DNA of 36,959 nucleotides from Ramlibacter sp. (GTDB lineage: Bacteria; Pseudomonadota; Gammaproteobacteria; Burkholderiales; Burkholderiaceae_C), in the NCBI GenBank assembly GCA_028291885.1, contig JAQGNJ010000111.1, forward strand, positions 1-36,959. The letters run 5' to 3'. The translations under genes were made by a program, and so were the position numbers. A model generated the notes under the pieces. It did not search any database. It saw nothing but the letters and a program-made list of their open reading frames with translations, and was not told the DNA's origin. Of this stretch, positions 8,796 to 17,219 are shown in pieces (within the stretch, counting starts at the first letter, position 1; each line of letters starts with the position of its first letter).

Positions 8796-9698
8796 ATGAC
8801 ATCCAAGCGCGCCCTCAGCGGCACCGCCTTCGCCACCCTGCTGCTGATCGCGCTGATGATGGGCGCCAACCACGTGGCGGCGCGGATCGCGTTCAATCAC
8901 GGCGTCGACGTCGCGACGGCTGTCGTCTTCCGCAGCGCCGTCACCGCGCTGGTGATCGTCTGCCTGCTCGCCGTGCAAGGTGTGCGCGTGAGCTTCACGC
9001 GGCGCCACAAGCTCATGCTGCCGCTGATCGGGGTGCTGGTCGGCCTGCAAAGCCTCAGCCTGTATTCCGCGGTGGCGCGGCTGCCGGTCGCGCTGGCGCT
9101 GCTGGCCTTCAACACCTATCCGATCTGGGCCGCGCTCTGGTCCTGGGCCATCTACAGGCACCGGCCCGAGCGGCCCCTGCTGATCGCGATGCCGGTGATC
9201 CTGCTCGGGCTGGCGCTGGCGCTGGACGTCTTCGGCGCGGCGTCGGGGCTGGGAGCCCAGGGCCAGTGGCTCCACATCGGCGCCGGCGTCGCCTTTGCGC
9301 TGGCCGCCGCCGCGGTCTTCGGCCTGGCGCTGGTGGTCACGCAGCACGAAGCCGGCGACGTCGACGGCCGGGTGCGCACGGCGACGACGATGTCGATGGC
9401 GGGCCTGGTGGCGCTGGCGATGGTCGCGACGCAAGGCGGCTTCCACCTGCCGCAGGCGCCGGCCGGCTGGGGCGGCCTGCTGGCGCTGACCTTTCTGTAT
9501 GGCACGGCCTTCACCATCATGTTCACCGTGCTGCCCCGGCTCGGCGTGGTCGGCAATTCGGCCATCATGAACGTGGAGCCGGTGTTCGCCCTGGTGCTGG
9601 CCTGGCTGATCCTCGGCCAGACGATCGCGCCGATCCAGGTGCTGGGCGCTCTGATCGTCGTCGGCGCCGTGATGGCGCTGGGGATGCGCAAGCGGTGA
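8796..9698 (+). CDS. EamA/DMT-family transporter
   Basis: This 300-residue integral membrane protein has about ten hydrophobic segments arranged as two EamA repeats. The first runs to roughly residue 135 and the second begins near residue 150 (IGAGVAFALAAAAVFGLALV). The second half carries the usual NVEPVFALVLAWLILGQ motif of drug/metabolite transporters. It is probably an exporter of an amino acid or metabolite; the substrate cannot be predicted. It lies 134 bases after the DAHP synthase gene, with no convincing terminator between, and converges with the SMR gene, leaving 12 bases between stop codons. Confidence 0.85.
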   Translation: MTSKRALSGTAFATLLLIALMMGANHVAARIAFNHGVDVATAVVFRSAVTALVIVCLLAVQGVRVSFTRRHKLMLPLIGVLVGLQSLSLYSAVARLPVALALLAFNTYPIWAALWSWAIYRHRPERPLLIAMPVILLGLALALDVFGAASGLGAQGQWLHIGAGVAFALAAAAVFGLALVVTQHEAGDVDGRVRTATTMSMAGLVALAMVATQGGFHLPQAPAGWGGLLALTFLYGTAFTIMFTVLPRLGVVGNSAIMNVEPVFALVLAWLILGQTIAPIQVLGALIVVGAVMALGMRKR

Positions 9699-9710
9699 CG
9701 AGGCGCGGGC

Positions 9711-10040
9711 TCAGCTCGCGACCGACCTGGAGAACAGGTTGAGCACGACGACGCCCGCGACGATCAGTGCGAGCCCGGCGAATGCCGGTGCGTCGAGCGT
9801 CTCGCCGAAGAACAGCCAGCCGGCCAGCGTGATCAAGGCGATGCCCACGCCGGACCAGATCGCATAGACGACGCCCACCGGAACGGTCCGCAGCACGATG
9901 GACAGGCAGTAAAACGACAGGCCGTAGCCCAGGACGACGACCACGCTGGGCCAGGGCCGCGAAAAACCGTTCGACGCCTTGAGCGCGGACGTGGCGACGA
10001 CCTCGGCCAGGATCGCCACGGACAGCACGGCCCATTGCAT
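9711..10040 (-). CDS. Small multidrug resistance (SMR) efflux protein, EmrE-like
   Basis: This 109-residue protein has four hydrophobic helices and strongly resembles EmrE. The essential proton/substrate-coupling Glu is E13 in ILAEVVATSALK, and the third helix carries the signature VVYAIWSGVGIALI. The C-terminal NLFSRS is also EmrE-like. It would act as an inner-membrane dimer exchanging protons for cationic compounds. It starts 11 bases after the stop of alr, so it is probably translated from the alr transcript. A frame that stays open through alr exists, but the ATG at this protein's natural N terminus is clearly the start. Confidence 0.9.
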   Translation of the reverse strand: MQWAVLSVAILAEVVATSALKASNGFSRPWPSVVVVLGYGLSFYCLSIVLRTVPVGVVYAIWSGVGIALITLAGWLFFGETLDAPAFAGLALIVAGVVVLNLFSRSVAS

Positions 10041-10051
10041 CGCCGGCTGCC

Positions 10052-11149
10052 CTACTCGCCCACGACGACCGGCACGCGCGGCGCGACGGCGCACATCAGC
10101 TCGTAGCCGACGGTGCCGGCGGCGTGGGCGACCTCGTCGATCGGCAGCACGGCGCCCCCGGGCCCGCGGCCCCAGAGCGTGACCTCGCTGCCGAATCCCG
10201 CGTCGGGCACGGGCGTGAGGTCCACGGTGATCATGTCCATGCTGACGCGGCCGACCATGCGCGTGCGCACGCCCTCGACCAGCACCGGCGTGCCCGTCGT
10301 GCAGTGGCGCGGATAGCCGTCCGCATAGCCGCAGGCGACGACGCCGATGCGCAGCGGCACGTCTGCCGTGAAGCTCGAGCCGTAACCGACGCTCTCGCCG
10401 GCCGCCAGGTCCTGCACGCCGATGATGCGGCTGGCCAGCGTCATCGTCGGGCGCAGGTCCCAGTGGGCGATGTCGTGGACCGGGAAGTCGGGCGAGCTGC
10501 CGTAGATCGCGATGCCGGGACGGATCCAGTCGGCGCGCACGCCGGGCTCGTCGCCATGCAGCAGCGCCGCGGCGCTGTTGCTCAGGCTGCGCTCGCCCGG
10601 CAGGTCGCGCGTGGTCTCGGCGAACACCTGCATCTGGTGGCCGATGCCGCGCGGGCCGTCGGCGTCGCTGAAGTGCGTCATCAACGAGATCTCGTCGACC
10701 TGCGGCAGCGCGTCCAGCCGCGACCAGGCCGCGCGCAGCCGCGCGGGCGTGAAGCCCAGCCGGTTCATCCCCGAATTCATCTTCAGGAACACGCGGTGCG
10801 GCTGGTGCGTCTTGTGCATGGCGAGCATGTCGATCTGCTGGTCGCAGTGCACCGCGTGCCAGATGTTCAGGCGCGAGCACAGCTCCAGGTCGCGCGCCTC
10901 GAACACCCCTTCGAGCAGCAGGATCGGCCCGCGCCAGCCCAGGGCCCGCACGCGCTGCGCTTCCTGCAGGTCCAGCAGGGCGAAGCCGTCGACCGCGCGC
11001 AAGCCGTCGAACACCCTCTCGATGCCGTGGCCGTAGGCGTTGGCCTTGACGATGCCCCACACGCGCGAGTCGCCCGCCGCGCGCCGCATCCGGGCGAGGT
11101 TGTGGCGCAGGGCTTCGGTGTGGATGGTGGCGAGGATCGGGCGGGGCAT
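10052..11149 (-). CDS. alr: Alanine racemase
   Basis: This 365-residue PLP enzyme interconverts L- and D-alanine for peptidoglycan synthesis. The PLP lysine is K35 in VKANAYGHG and the second catalytic base is Y256 in ESVGYGSSF. Conserved [10 protein letters not shown] and [13 protein letters not shown] are also present. Length is normal for Alr/DadX; it cannot be decided here whether it is the biosynthetic or the catabolic isozyme, as no dadA is adjacent. It is divergent from lplT, with about 125 bases between the two starts, and is followed by the SMR gene. Confidence 0.93.
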   Translation of the reverse strand: MPRPILATIHTEALRHNLARMRRAAGDSRVWGIVKANAYGHGIERVFDGLRAVDGFALLDLQEAQRVRALGWRGPILLLEGVFEARDLELCSRLNIWHAVHCDQQIDMLAMHKTHQPHRVFLKMNSGMNRLGFTPARLRAAWSRLDALPQVDEISLMTHFSDADGPRGIGHQMQVFAETTRDLPGERSLSNSAAALLHGDEPGVRADWIRPGIAIYGSSPDFPVHDIAHWDLRPTMTLASRIIGVQDLAAGESVGYGSSFTADVPLRIGVVACGYADGYPRHCTTGTPVLVEGVRTRMVGRVSMDMITVDLTPVPDAGFGSEVTLWGRGPGGAVLPIDEVAHAAGTVGYELMCAVAPRVPVVVGE

Positions 11150-11275
11150 GGCGTCTTTGGTCAGGCAGATTTCAGGGCGATTTTGTCATTACCCAGCGTG
11201 ATATAACCCGTTGTCGTCAGGAGACAGCACCCCCTACAGGCACGGGCGCCCCGCACCGTGCCTCACGCACAAAGA

Positions 11276-12559
11276 ATGAAGCGCGGCTTTTATACCCTCA
11301 TGTCGGCGCAGTTTTTCTCGTCGCTGGCCGACCAGGCGCTTTTCGTTGCGGCGGTCGAGTTGATCAAGGGCAGCGGTGGAGCGGAATGGCAGCGCGCGGC
11401 GCTGGTCCCGATCTTCGCCTTGTTCTATGTGATCCTCGCGCCCTGGCTCGGCGCCTTCGCCGACGCCTTCCCCAAGCGCAACGTCATGTTCGTCAGCAAC
11501 GCCATCAAGGTGGTCGGCTGCCTGATGATGCTGATCGGCACCCATCCGCTGATGGCGTACGCGATCGTCGGGCTCGGCGCGGCGGCGTATTCGCCGGCCA
11601 AGTACGGCATCCTCACCGAACTGCTGCCGGCGTCGCAGCTGGTCAAGGCCAACGGCTGGATCGAGGGCCTGACCATCGCGTCGATCATCCTGGGCATCCT
11701 GCTCGGAGGCCAGCTGGTCGGCCACGCGATCTCCGGCCGGCTGCTGTCGCTCGACTTCCCGGTCATCGAGACCGGCATCGACACCGCGCCCGAGGCGGCG
11801 ATCTTCGTGCTGATCTTCATCTACATGCTGGCCGCCTGGTTCAACACGCGCATCCCGCTGACCGGTGTCGAGATGCGGCCGATGCCCAGGAACCCGCTGG
11901 AGCTGGTGCCCGACTTCTGGACCTGCAACTCGCGCCTGTGGCGCGACAAGCTGGGACAGATCTCGCTGGCGACAACGACCCTGTTCTGGGGCGTGAGCGG
12001 CAACCTGCGCTACATCATCCTGGCCTGGAGCGCCGCGGCCCTGGGTTACAGCACGACGCAGGCGTCGTCCCTGGGCGGCGTTGTCGCGATCGGCACGGCG
12101 GTCGGCGCCGTCATCGCCTCGGTCCGGATGCGGCTGGACACCGCGACCCAGGTCCTGCCCCTTGGCATCATCATGGGCTTGCTGGTGATCATGATGATCT
12201 TCATCAGCAACGTCTGGGTGGCCGCGCCCTTCCTGATCCTGATGGGCGGAATCGGCGGCTACCTGGTGGTGCCGATGAACGCCCTGCTGCAGCACCGCGG
12301 CCACAACCTGATGGGCGCGGGCCGCTCGATCGCGGTGCAGAACTTCAACGAGCAGGCCTGCATCCTGGGCCTGGGCGCCTTCTACAGCCTGTCGACCGGC
12401 ATGGGCCTGTCGGCCTTCGGCGCCATCACCGCGTTCGGCCTGGTCGTCACCGTCTGCATGTGGCTGATCATGCGCTGGCACCAGGGCAACTGCGTCAAGC
12501 ACCGCGAAGAGATCGAGCACCTGCTGGTGATCGCGCGCCACGACAACATGCATGGCTGA
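11276..12559 (+). CDS. lplT: Lysophospholipid transporter LplT (MFS)
   Basis: This 427-residue major facilitator protein flips lysophospholipids across the inner membrane for re-acylation. The N terminus MKRGFYTLMSAQFFSSLADQALF is the typical LplT start. The loop PKRNVMFVSNAIKVVG and the segment AYSPAKYGILTELLP are also family-specific. The frame is open from a GTG 18 bases upstream, but the ATG at the MKRGFYT motif fits the family better; neither start has a strong ribosome binding site. Enterobacteria usually pair lplT with aas; no acyltransferase is beside it here. The last 8 bases overlap the start of the next gene. Confidence 0.88.
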   Translation: MKRGFYTLMSAQFFSSLADQALFVAAVELIKGSGGAEWQRAALVPIFALFYVILAPWLGAFADAFPKRNVMFVSNAIKVVGCLMMLIGTHPLMAYAIVGLGAAAYSPAKYGILTELLPASQLVKANGWIEGLTIASIILGILLGGQLVGHAISGRLLSLDFPVIETGIDTAPEAAIFVLIFIYMLAAWFNTRIPLTGVEMRPMPRNPLELVPDFWTCNSRLWRDKLGQISLATTTLFWGVSGNLRYIILAWSAAALGYSTTQASSLGGVVAIGTAVGAVIASVRMRLDTATQVLPLGIIMGLLVIMMIFISNVWVAAPFLILMGGIGGYLVVPMNALLQHRGHNLMGAGRSIAVQNFNEQACILGLGAFYSLSTGMGLSAFGAITAFGLVVTVCMWLIMRWHQGNCVKHREEIEHLLVIARHDNMHG

Positions 12560-13466
12560 GCCGCGCGCAGCGAACGTCTGGCCGGTCCTGGCCCTGATGT
12601 TCAACGCGCTGGTGTGGGGCGTTTCCTGGTGGCCGTTCCGCGAGCTGCAGGCGCGGGGCCTGCATCCGCTCTGGTCGACGGCGCTGATCTACCTGCTGTC
12701 GCTGGCCTGCCTCCTGGCCGTGCGGCCCGGCGCGCTGCGCTCCTTCGCCGGCCAGCCCCTGCTCTGGCTGCTGCTGGCGGCTTCGGGCCTGACCAACGTC
12801 GGCTTCAATTGGGCCGTGACCGTGGGCGACGTCGTGCGTGTCGTGCTCCTGTTCTACCTGATGCCGGCCTGGACGGTGCTGCTGGCATGGCCGCTGCTCG
12901 GAGAAAAGCCGACCGCCGGCGCGCTGGCCCGGCTGGCGCTCGCGCTGGCCGGTGTTTTCATCGTGCTGCAACCCGGCGCGGGCGGCTGGCCGATGCCGCA
13001 GGAGGCCGCCGACTGGCTGGCGCTGCTGGGCGGCTTCTGCTTTGCGCTGACCAACATCCTGCTGCGCAAGCTGCAGCACGCACCCGCGGAAGCGCGGATC
13101 GCGGCGATGTTCGGCGGCGGCGCGCTCATGGCGATCGCGGCCGGCTTGCTGGGCGTGGCGCAAGGCATCGTGACCGCGCCGCCGTCGCCCAGCCTGGGCT
13201 GGGCCGTCTTCGCACTCACCCTGGGCCTGGGTTTTCTCTGCGGCAACATCGCGCTTCAATACGGCGCCGCACGACTGAGCGCCCACACCACGGCGCTCGT
13301 GATGCTGTCGGAAGTGATCTTCGCCAGCGCGTCGTCCGTGGCCCTGGGCGCGGCCGAACTGACGTCGCGCACCTGGGTCGGCGGCGCGCTGATCCTGGCG
13401 GCTGCGGCGTGGTCGGCGTGGCCCGAGCGACAAGCGCGCGCGGAGGTGGTCATCGGCGCAAAATAG
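12552..13466 (+). CDS. EamA/DMT-family transporter
   Basis: This 304-residue membrane protein has two EamA halves with about ten hydrophobic segments. The N-terminal NALVWGVSWWPFRELQARG is typical of the family, and the first half ends with the LLGEKPTAGALARLALALAGV motif. Its ATG lies inside the end of lplT (8-base overlap), which implies translational coupling and a shared transcript. The substrate is unknown. It is not closely similar to the other EamA protein of this window (8796-9698). Confidence 0.86.
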   Translation: MAEPRAANVWPVLALMFNALVWGVSWWPFRELQARGLHPLWSTALIYLLSLACLLAVRPGALRSFAGQPLLWLLLAASGLTNVGFNWAVTVGDVVRVVLLFYLMPAWTVLLAWPLLGEKPTAGALARLALALAGVFIVLQPGAGGWPMPQEAADWLALLGGFCFALTNILLRKLQHAPAEARIAAMFGGGALMAIAAGLLGVAQGIVTAPPSPSLGWAVFALTLGLGFLCGNIALQYGAARLSAHTTALVMLSEVIFASASSVALGAAELTSRTWVGGALILAAAAWSAWPERQARAEVVIGAK

Positions 13467-13471
13467 GCGCC

Positions 13472-13957
13472 ATGACCACTGTTCACGACTTCGCGGCCCG
13501 CTCGATCGATGGCCGCACCGTCCCGCTCGCCGACTTCAAGGACCGCGTGCTCCTGGTCGTGAACACGGCCAGCGCCTGCGGCTTCACGCCGCAATTCGCC
13601 GGCCTGGAGGAGTTGCACCAGATCTATGGCCCGCGCGGGCTCGCGGTGATCGGCTTTCCCTGCAACCAGTTCGGCTCGCAGGATCCCGGCAGCAACGACG
13701 AGATCGCTCAGTTCTGCCAGCTCAATTACGGCGTCAGCTTTCCGATGATGGCCAAGGTCGACGTCAACGGACCCGGCGCCGATCCGCTGTACCAGTGGCT
13801 GCGCGAGGAAGCGCCGGGGCTGCTGGGCAGCAAGTCGATCAAGTGGAACTTCACCAAGTTCCTGGTCGGCAAGGACGGCCAGGTGATCCGGCGTTACGCG
13901 CCGCAGGACAAGCCCGAGTCGCTCAAGGCGGACATCGAGGCCGCGCTCGCCGCCTGA
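13472..13957 (+). CDS. Glutathione peroxidase family thiol peroxidase
   Basis: This 161-residue thioredoxin-fold peroxidase reduces hydrogen peroxide and organic hydroperoxides. The peroxidatic residue is Cys in NTASACGFTPQ, not selenocysteine. The conserved Gln is in FPCNQFGSQDPG, where a further Cys might act as resolving residue, and the Trp-Asn pair is in KWNFTKFLVGKDG. Bacterial Cys-type members often use thioredoxin rather than glutathione. It starts 5 bases after the EamA gene. The stop codon lies within a 19-base tandem duplication, described separately. Confidence 0.9.
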   Translation: MTTVHDFAARSIDGRTVPLADFKDRVLLVVNTASACGFTPQFAGLEELHQIYGPRGLAVIGFPCNQFGSQDPGSNDEIAQFCQLNYGVSFPMMAKVDVNGPGADPLYQWLREEAPGLLGSKSIKWNFTKFLVGKDGQVIRRYAPQDKPESLKADIEAALAA

Positions 13958-13984
13958 GGCCGCGCTCGCCGCCTGAGGCCGCGC
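13937..13984. repeat. Tandem 19-base duplication across the peroxidase stop codon
   Basis: The unit GAGGCCGCGCTCGCCGCCT occurs at 13937-13955 and again, identical, at 13956-13974, followed by ten more matching bases. The TGA stop of the peroxidase gene sits at the first junction and a second TGA occurs at the end of the next copy. This looks like a recent replication-slippage duplication. Confidence 0.85.
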
Positions 13985-13996
13985 AGCCTCGATGCG

Positions 13997-15229
13997 TCAG
14001 ACGGGGCGAGCCAGCGCCGCGTCCAGCACCTCGACCCAGTGCTTCACCGGCGTTGCCGTGCCGCTTTGCAGGTGCGTGATGCAGCCGATGTTGGCCGACA
14101 CGATGTCCTGCGGCTGCAGCTCACCGAGGTGACCGAGCTTGCGATCGCGCAGCTGCTTGCCGATCTCGGGATGCAGCACGGAGTAGGTGCCCGCCGAACC
14201 GCAGCACAGGTGCGATTCGCCGGGCGCGACACGCACGGTGAATCCGAGTTCGCCCAGCCAGCGCTCGACGCCTCCGCGCAACTGCTGGCCGTGCTGCAGT
14301 GTGCAGGGCGGATGGAAGGCCAGCATGCCGGCGGACGGCGCCACCTTGCCGCGCAGGGCTTGGACGATATCGGGCAGCAACTCGCTCAGGTCGCGCGTCA
14401 GCTCGCCGATGCGCCGGGCCTTCGCCGCATACGCCGGGTCGTGCTGGAGGTGATGGCCGTACTCGCGGACCGTCACGCCGCAGCCGGATGCGTTCATCAC
14501 GATCGCCTCCACTGCGCCGCTTTCGACATGCGGCCACCACGCGTCGATGTTGTTGCGCATGTGGTCGCGGCCGCCTTCCTGGTCGTTCAGATGGAACCTG
14601 ACGGCGCCGCAGCAGCCGGCATTGGCGGCAACGATGGTCTCGATGCCGGCGGCATCCAGCACACGCGCCGTTGCGGCGTTGATGTTCGGCATCATCGCCG
14701 GCTGCACGCAGCCGGCCAGCATCAGCACCTTGCGCCCATGCTCGCGCGTGGGCCAGCGGCCGGCATCCTGTTTCAGCGGCACCTTGTCCCTGAGCACGCC
14801 CGGCAACAACGGGCGCACGGCCTGCCCCAGCGCCATCGCCGGCGCGAACAGCGGCGAGGTCAGGCCTTCCTTCAGGATCCAGCGCAGGGCTTTCGAGCCG
14901 GCGCCGCGGTCGACCTTGCGTTCCATGATGCCGCGGCCGATGTCCGCCAGCGCGCCGTACTGCACGCCGCTCGGGCAGGTGCTCTCGCAATTGCGGCAGG
15001 TCAGGCAACGGTCCAGGTGCAACTGTGTCTTGCGCGTGGGCTGCTCGCCTTCGAGCATCTGCTTGATCAGGTAGATGCGGCCGCGCGGCCCATCGAGTTC
15101 GTCGCCCAGCAACTGGTAGGTAGGGCAGGTCGCCGTGCAGAAGCCGCAGTGGACGCACTTGCGCAGGATGGCCTCGGCCTCGCGGCCTTCGGCCGTGTCC
15201 TTGAATTCCGGCGAGAGATTGGTCTGCAT
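13997..15229 (-). CDS. glcF: Glycolate oxidase iron-sulfur subunit GlcF
   Basis: This 410-residue protein carries electrons from the flavin subunits of glycolate oxidase. Two ferredoxin-type [4Fe-4S] motifs are near the N terminus: CVHCGFCTATCP (about residues 25-36) and CLTCRNCESTCP (about 74-85). Two CCG domains follow, with AGCVQP...NAGCCGAVRFH and HPPCTLQHGQQL...HLCCGSAGTYS. The ATG at 15229 gives the family-typical MQTNL start, and the gene begins 2 bases after the glcE stop. The open frame upstream of this ATG runs into glcE and is not part of the gene. Confidence 0.92.
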   Translation of the reverse strand: MQTNLSPEFKDTAEGREAEAILRKCVHCGFCTATCPTYQLLGDELDGPRGRIYLIKQMLEGEQPTRKTQLHLDRCLTCRNCESTCPSGVQYGALADIGRGIMERKVDRGAGSKALRWILKEGLTSPLFAPAMALGQAVRPLLPGVLRDKVPLKQDAGRWPTREHGRKVLMLAGCVQPAMMPNINAATARVLDAAGIETIVAANAGCCGAVRFHLNDQEGGRDHMRNNIDAWWPHVESGAVEAIVMNASGCGVTVREYGHHLQHDPAYAAKARRIGELTRDLSELLPDIVQALRGKVAPSAGMLAFHPPCTLQHGQQLRGGVERWLGELGFTVRVAPGESHLCCGSAGTYSVLHPEIGKQLRDRKLGHLGELQPQDIVSANIGCITHLQSGTATPVKHWVEVLDAALARPV

Positions 15230-15231
15230 TG

Positions 15232-16320
15232 CTAGTGATCGGAAAAGAGCCGGCCGGGGTTGAAGATGCCGGCGGGGTCGAACTGGCGCTTGAGCTCGCG
15301 CTGGATGCGCTGCAGCACGGCGCTTTGCGGCGAGAAGCGGGCGAGGCCCGTCGGCGCCGCGGTGCGAAACAGCGTCGCATGGCCCCCGCAGGCCTGTGCC
15401 ACCTGGCGCAGCCGCTCGCCTCCACCAGGCGCGACGCGCACCCAGCGCTGTGCGCCGTGCCACTCGATCAGGGGCGGCTCCGGCAGATCGAGCACCGGCG
15501 CGGTTTGCGGCACGGACAGGCGCCAGAGTTCGCGCTCGCCGCGCTCGAGGAACCACGGCAGCTGCTGCTCGCGGCACAGCGTCCAGTCCGGAGCGACGGC
15601 GGCGTTGTCCTGGCGCTCGCCACCGAGCTTGCGACACGCGGCCTCGACCGCCGCGACGGCGCCGCGCAAACGCAGATACAGCGTGCCGACACCTGCGTCC
15701 TCGACCCAGCAGCTGGCGTTCAGCGGCAAGGGCTGGCCGCCCCAGAGATTGAGCTGGCGCAGCGCCTCGGCCTGCGACATCGCGAACTTCAGGGTCGCCT
15801 GCGCCGGCGCCATCGGCAGCACCTTGAGGCTGACCTCCACGATCAGCCCCAGCGTGCCGAGCGAGCCGGCGACCAGGCGCGACACGTCGTAGCCGGCCAC
15901 GTTCTTCATCACCTGGCCGCCGAACGTCAGCAGCTCGGCGCGGCCATTGAGCATCGTCATGCCCAGGACATAGTCACGAACGGCGCCGACGCTGGCGCGG
16001 GCCGGCCCCGACAAGCCGCACGCGACCATGCCCCCGACCGTCGCCACGGCGCCGAAGTGCGGCGGCTCGAACGGCAGGCACTGACCACGCGACGCGAGCA
16101 AGGCCTCGAGTTCGGCCAGCGGCGTGCCGGCGCGGACGGTGACGACCAGCTCGCTGGGTTCATAGCTGGTGATGCCGGTGAGGGCGCCCGTGTCCAGCGC
16201 CTCGCCCCGCGGCGGCTCGCCGTAAAAATCCTTGGTCCCTGCGCCGCGGATGCGCAGCGGCGTGCCGCTCTCCGATGCGCAGCGGATGCGTTCGACCAGG
16301 GCGGCTACGGCGGGATCCAT
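15232..16320 (-). CDS. glcE: Glycolate oxidase FAD-binding subunit GlcE
   Basis: This 362-residue protein is the FAD-binding subunit of the glycolate oxidase complex that oxidises glycolate to glyoxylate. The FAD-binding (PCMH-type) region is seen in LRIRGAGTKDFYG, LPFEPPHFGAVATVGGMVACG and MKNVAGYDVSRLVAGSLGTLG. The C terminus FDPAGIFNPGRLF is typical of this oxidase group. The start is placed at MDPAVAALVERI (16320); the longer open frame adds 35 residues without family character. It is followed at once by glcF, but no glcD precedes it: the next gene upstream is unrelated. Confidence 0.9.
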   Translation of the reverse strand: MDPAVAALVERIRCASESGTPLRIRGAGTKDFYGEPPRGEALDTGALTGITSYEPSELVVTVRAGTPLAELEALLASRGQCLPFEPPHFGAVATVGGMVACGLSGPARASVGAVRDYVLGMTMLNGRAELLTFGGQVMKNVAGYDVSRLVAGSLGTLGLIVEVSLKVLPMAPAQATLKFAMSQAEALRQLNLWGGQPLPLNASCWVEDAGVGTLYLRLRGAVAAVEAACRKLGGERQDNAAVAPDWTLCREQQLPWFLERGERELWRLSVPQTAPVLDLPEPPLIEWHGAQRWVRVAPGGGERLRQVAQACGGHATLFRTAAPTGLARFSPQSAVLQRIQRELKRQFDPAGIFNPGRLFSDH

Positions 16321-16425
16321 GGCAGGGATGGTAAGGCCCGCGCCAAGGCCGGCTGCCGCGGCAGACATGAAGTTTGTGAAAGGCGCTGCTGATGCGATTT
16401 CAGCGCAGGCGCTTTCCCTGATCAC

Positions 16426-16857
16426 TCACGCGAGCGAGTTCAGCTTCGCGAGGCATTCCACGACATCGTCTTCACGGCGGACCTCGCTCTCGCCTGCGGC
16501 GCGGGCGGCGGGCTTGGCGCCCGATAGCCTTCATAGGCCTCGGAATCTCCAGGACCGGCGCCCAGCGGCCGGCACAGCCACAGCTGCTGGTGCTCGAAGA
16601 CGGCAGCGCCGCCCTCGGCCGAATCCAGTTCGACGCCGGCCAGCAGCACCTTGCCGTTTTCGGCCCGCACCAGCTCAGGCGAGAACAGCGGCTTGAGAAC
16701 TTCCGTATCGAAGCGTGGCGGCTTGGCTTTCAGGCGCGCGACCCGCAGGTGCCGCTGGAAACTGTTGGCGCTGCCGCTGAAGTCGACCACGAACAGGTAG
16801 CCGTGGATCGGCGCCGGCCACTCCGATGGTTTCAATCTGCGCCCGGCTTGTCGACAT
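16426..16857 (-). pseudogene. Small hypothetical gene behind a LexA box, reading frame apparently disrupted twice
   Basis: I do not recognise this protein. The best-looking coding stretch (about 16820 down to 16530) encodes HGYLFVVDFSGSANSFQ, a middle segment with RVARLKAKPPRFDTEVLKPL, then VLLAGVELDSAEGG and EHQQLWLCRPL, with normal high-GC codon use. That frame has no credible start: its only ATG (16877) lies beside the LexA box without a ribosome binding site. An ATG at 16857 does have one (AGGTGA, 6 bases before) but is in another frame and begins MSTSRAQIET. At the 3' end the first frame turns Pro/Ser/Arg-rich. The ATG frame then gives a natural-looking end (SEVRREDDVVECLAKLNSLA, stop at 16426). 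One +1 and one -1 shift would join these parts, suggesting compensating indels, sequence errors or decay. The unshifted alternative is a 145-residue protein at 16440-16877. Confidence 0.5.
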
Positions 16858-16879
16858 AGGATCACCTCACACCACATAA

Positions 16880-16895
16880 CTGTATGAGCATACAG
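16880..16895. promoter_or_regulatory. LexA-binding site (SOS box)
   Basis: CTGTATGAGCATACAG is a perfect CTGT-N8-ACAG palindrome, the LexA consensus of beta- and gammaproteobacteria, and flanking bases extend the match (A before, TA after). It ends 22 bases before the ATG at 16857 of the - strand gene and about 105 bases before the + strand gene at 17000. It probably represses the - strand gene until DNA damage; effect on the + strand gene is uncertain. Confidence 0.82.
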
Positions 16896-16999
16896 TATCG
16901 GCGCGGCGAAATGCTCCTACATCGGCTTGGCGCGCGCCTGCCTACGATGGATTTCTTCGTGGCCACACGGCCGATCAAAGCAAACCCCAGGGAGCCGTC

Positions 17000-17203
17000 A
17001 TGTTCGGAATGTCCAAGCCGCAGCAGCCGGTCAAGGGCCGCACGGAAAAACCCAGGGGCCAGGCCGCGGCGGGCGATGCCCGCGCGAAAGCTGCCAAGGT
17101 GAAGGTCAGCATCGAAGTGACGACGCAGCAGAAGCAAAAGCTCGATCGCCTCGGCGGCGCCGCGTGGCTTCGCGAGCGCATCCAAGAGGCTGAGGAATCC
17201 TGA
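17000..17203 (+). CDS. Small hypothetical protein, possibly DNA-binding (ribbon-helix-helix-like C terminus)
   Basis: This 67-residue basic protein has a Lys/Arg/Ala-rich N-terminal half. Its C-terminal half (KVKVSIEVTTQQKQKLDRLG followed by GAAWLRERI) can be read as a short strand followed by two helices, like small RHH-type proteins. A good AGGGAG ribosome binding site lies 6 bases before the ATG, which supports it being a real gene. It lies between the SOS-box gene and the SMP-30 gene, with its stop 16 bases before the convergent gene end. The assignment to a fold is a weak inference. Confidence 0.6.
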   Translation: MFGMSKPQQPVKGRTEKPRGQAAAGDARAKAAKVKVSIEVTTQQKQKLDRLGGAAWLRERIQEAEES

Positions 17204-17219
17204 GCCGCAGGGCCGGGCC

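Noticed and set aside
8712-8798. A 28-codon frame between DAHP synthase and the EamA gene
   Set aside because: It has no ribosome binding site and no conserved-looking sequence; it overlaps the next start codon by chance.
11258-11275. GTG start for LplT
   Set aside because: It lacks a ribosome binding site and the ATG at 11276 begins with the family-typical N terminus.
11234-12604. 456-codon frame on the - strand
   Set aside because: Antisense shadow of lplT with His/Asp/Arg-rich composition and no recognisable domain.
16884-17102. A 72-codon + strand frame starting inside the LexA box
   Set aside because: The start has no ribosome binding site, the composition is Arg/Pro-rich, and it overlaps the better supported gene at 17000.
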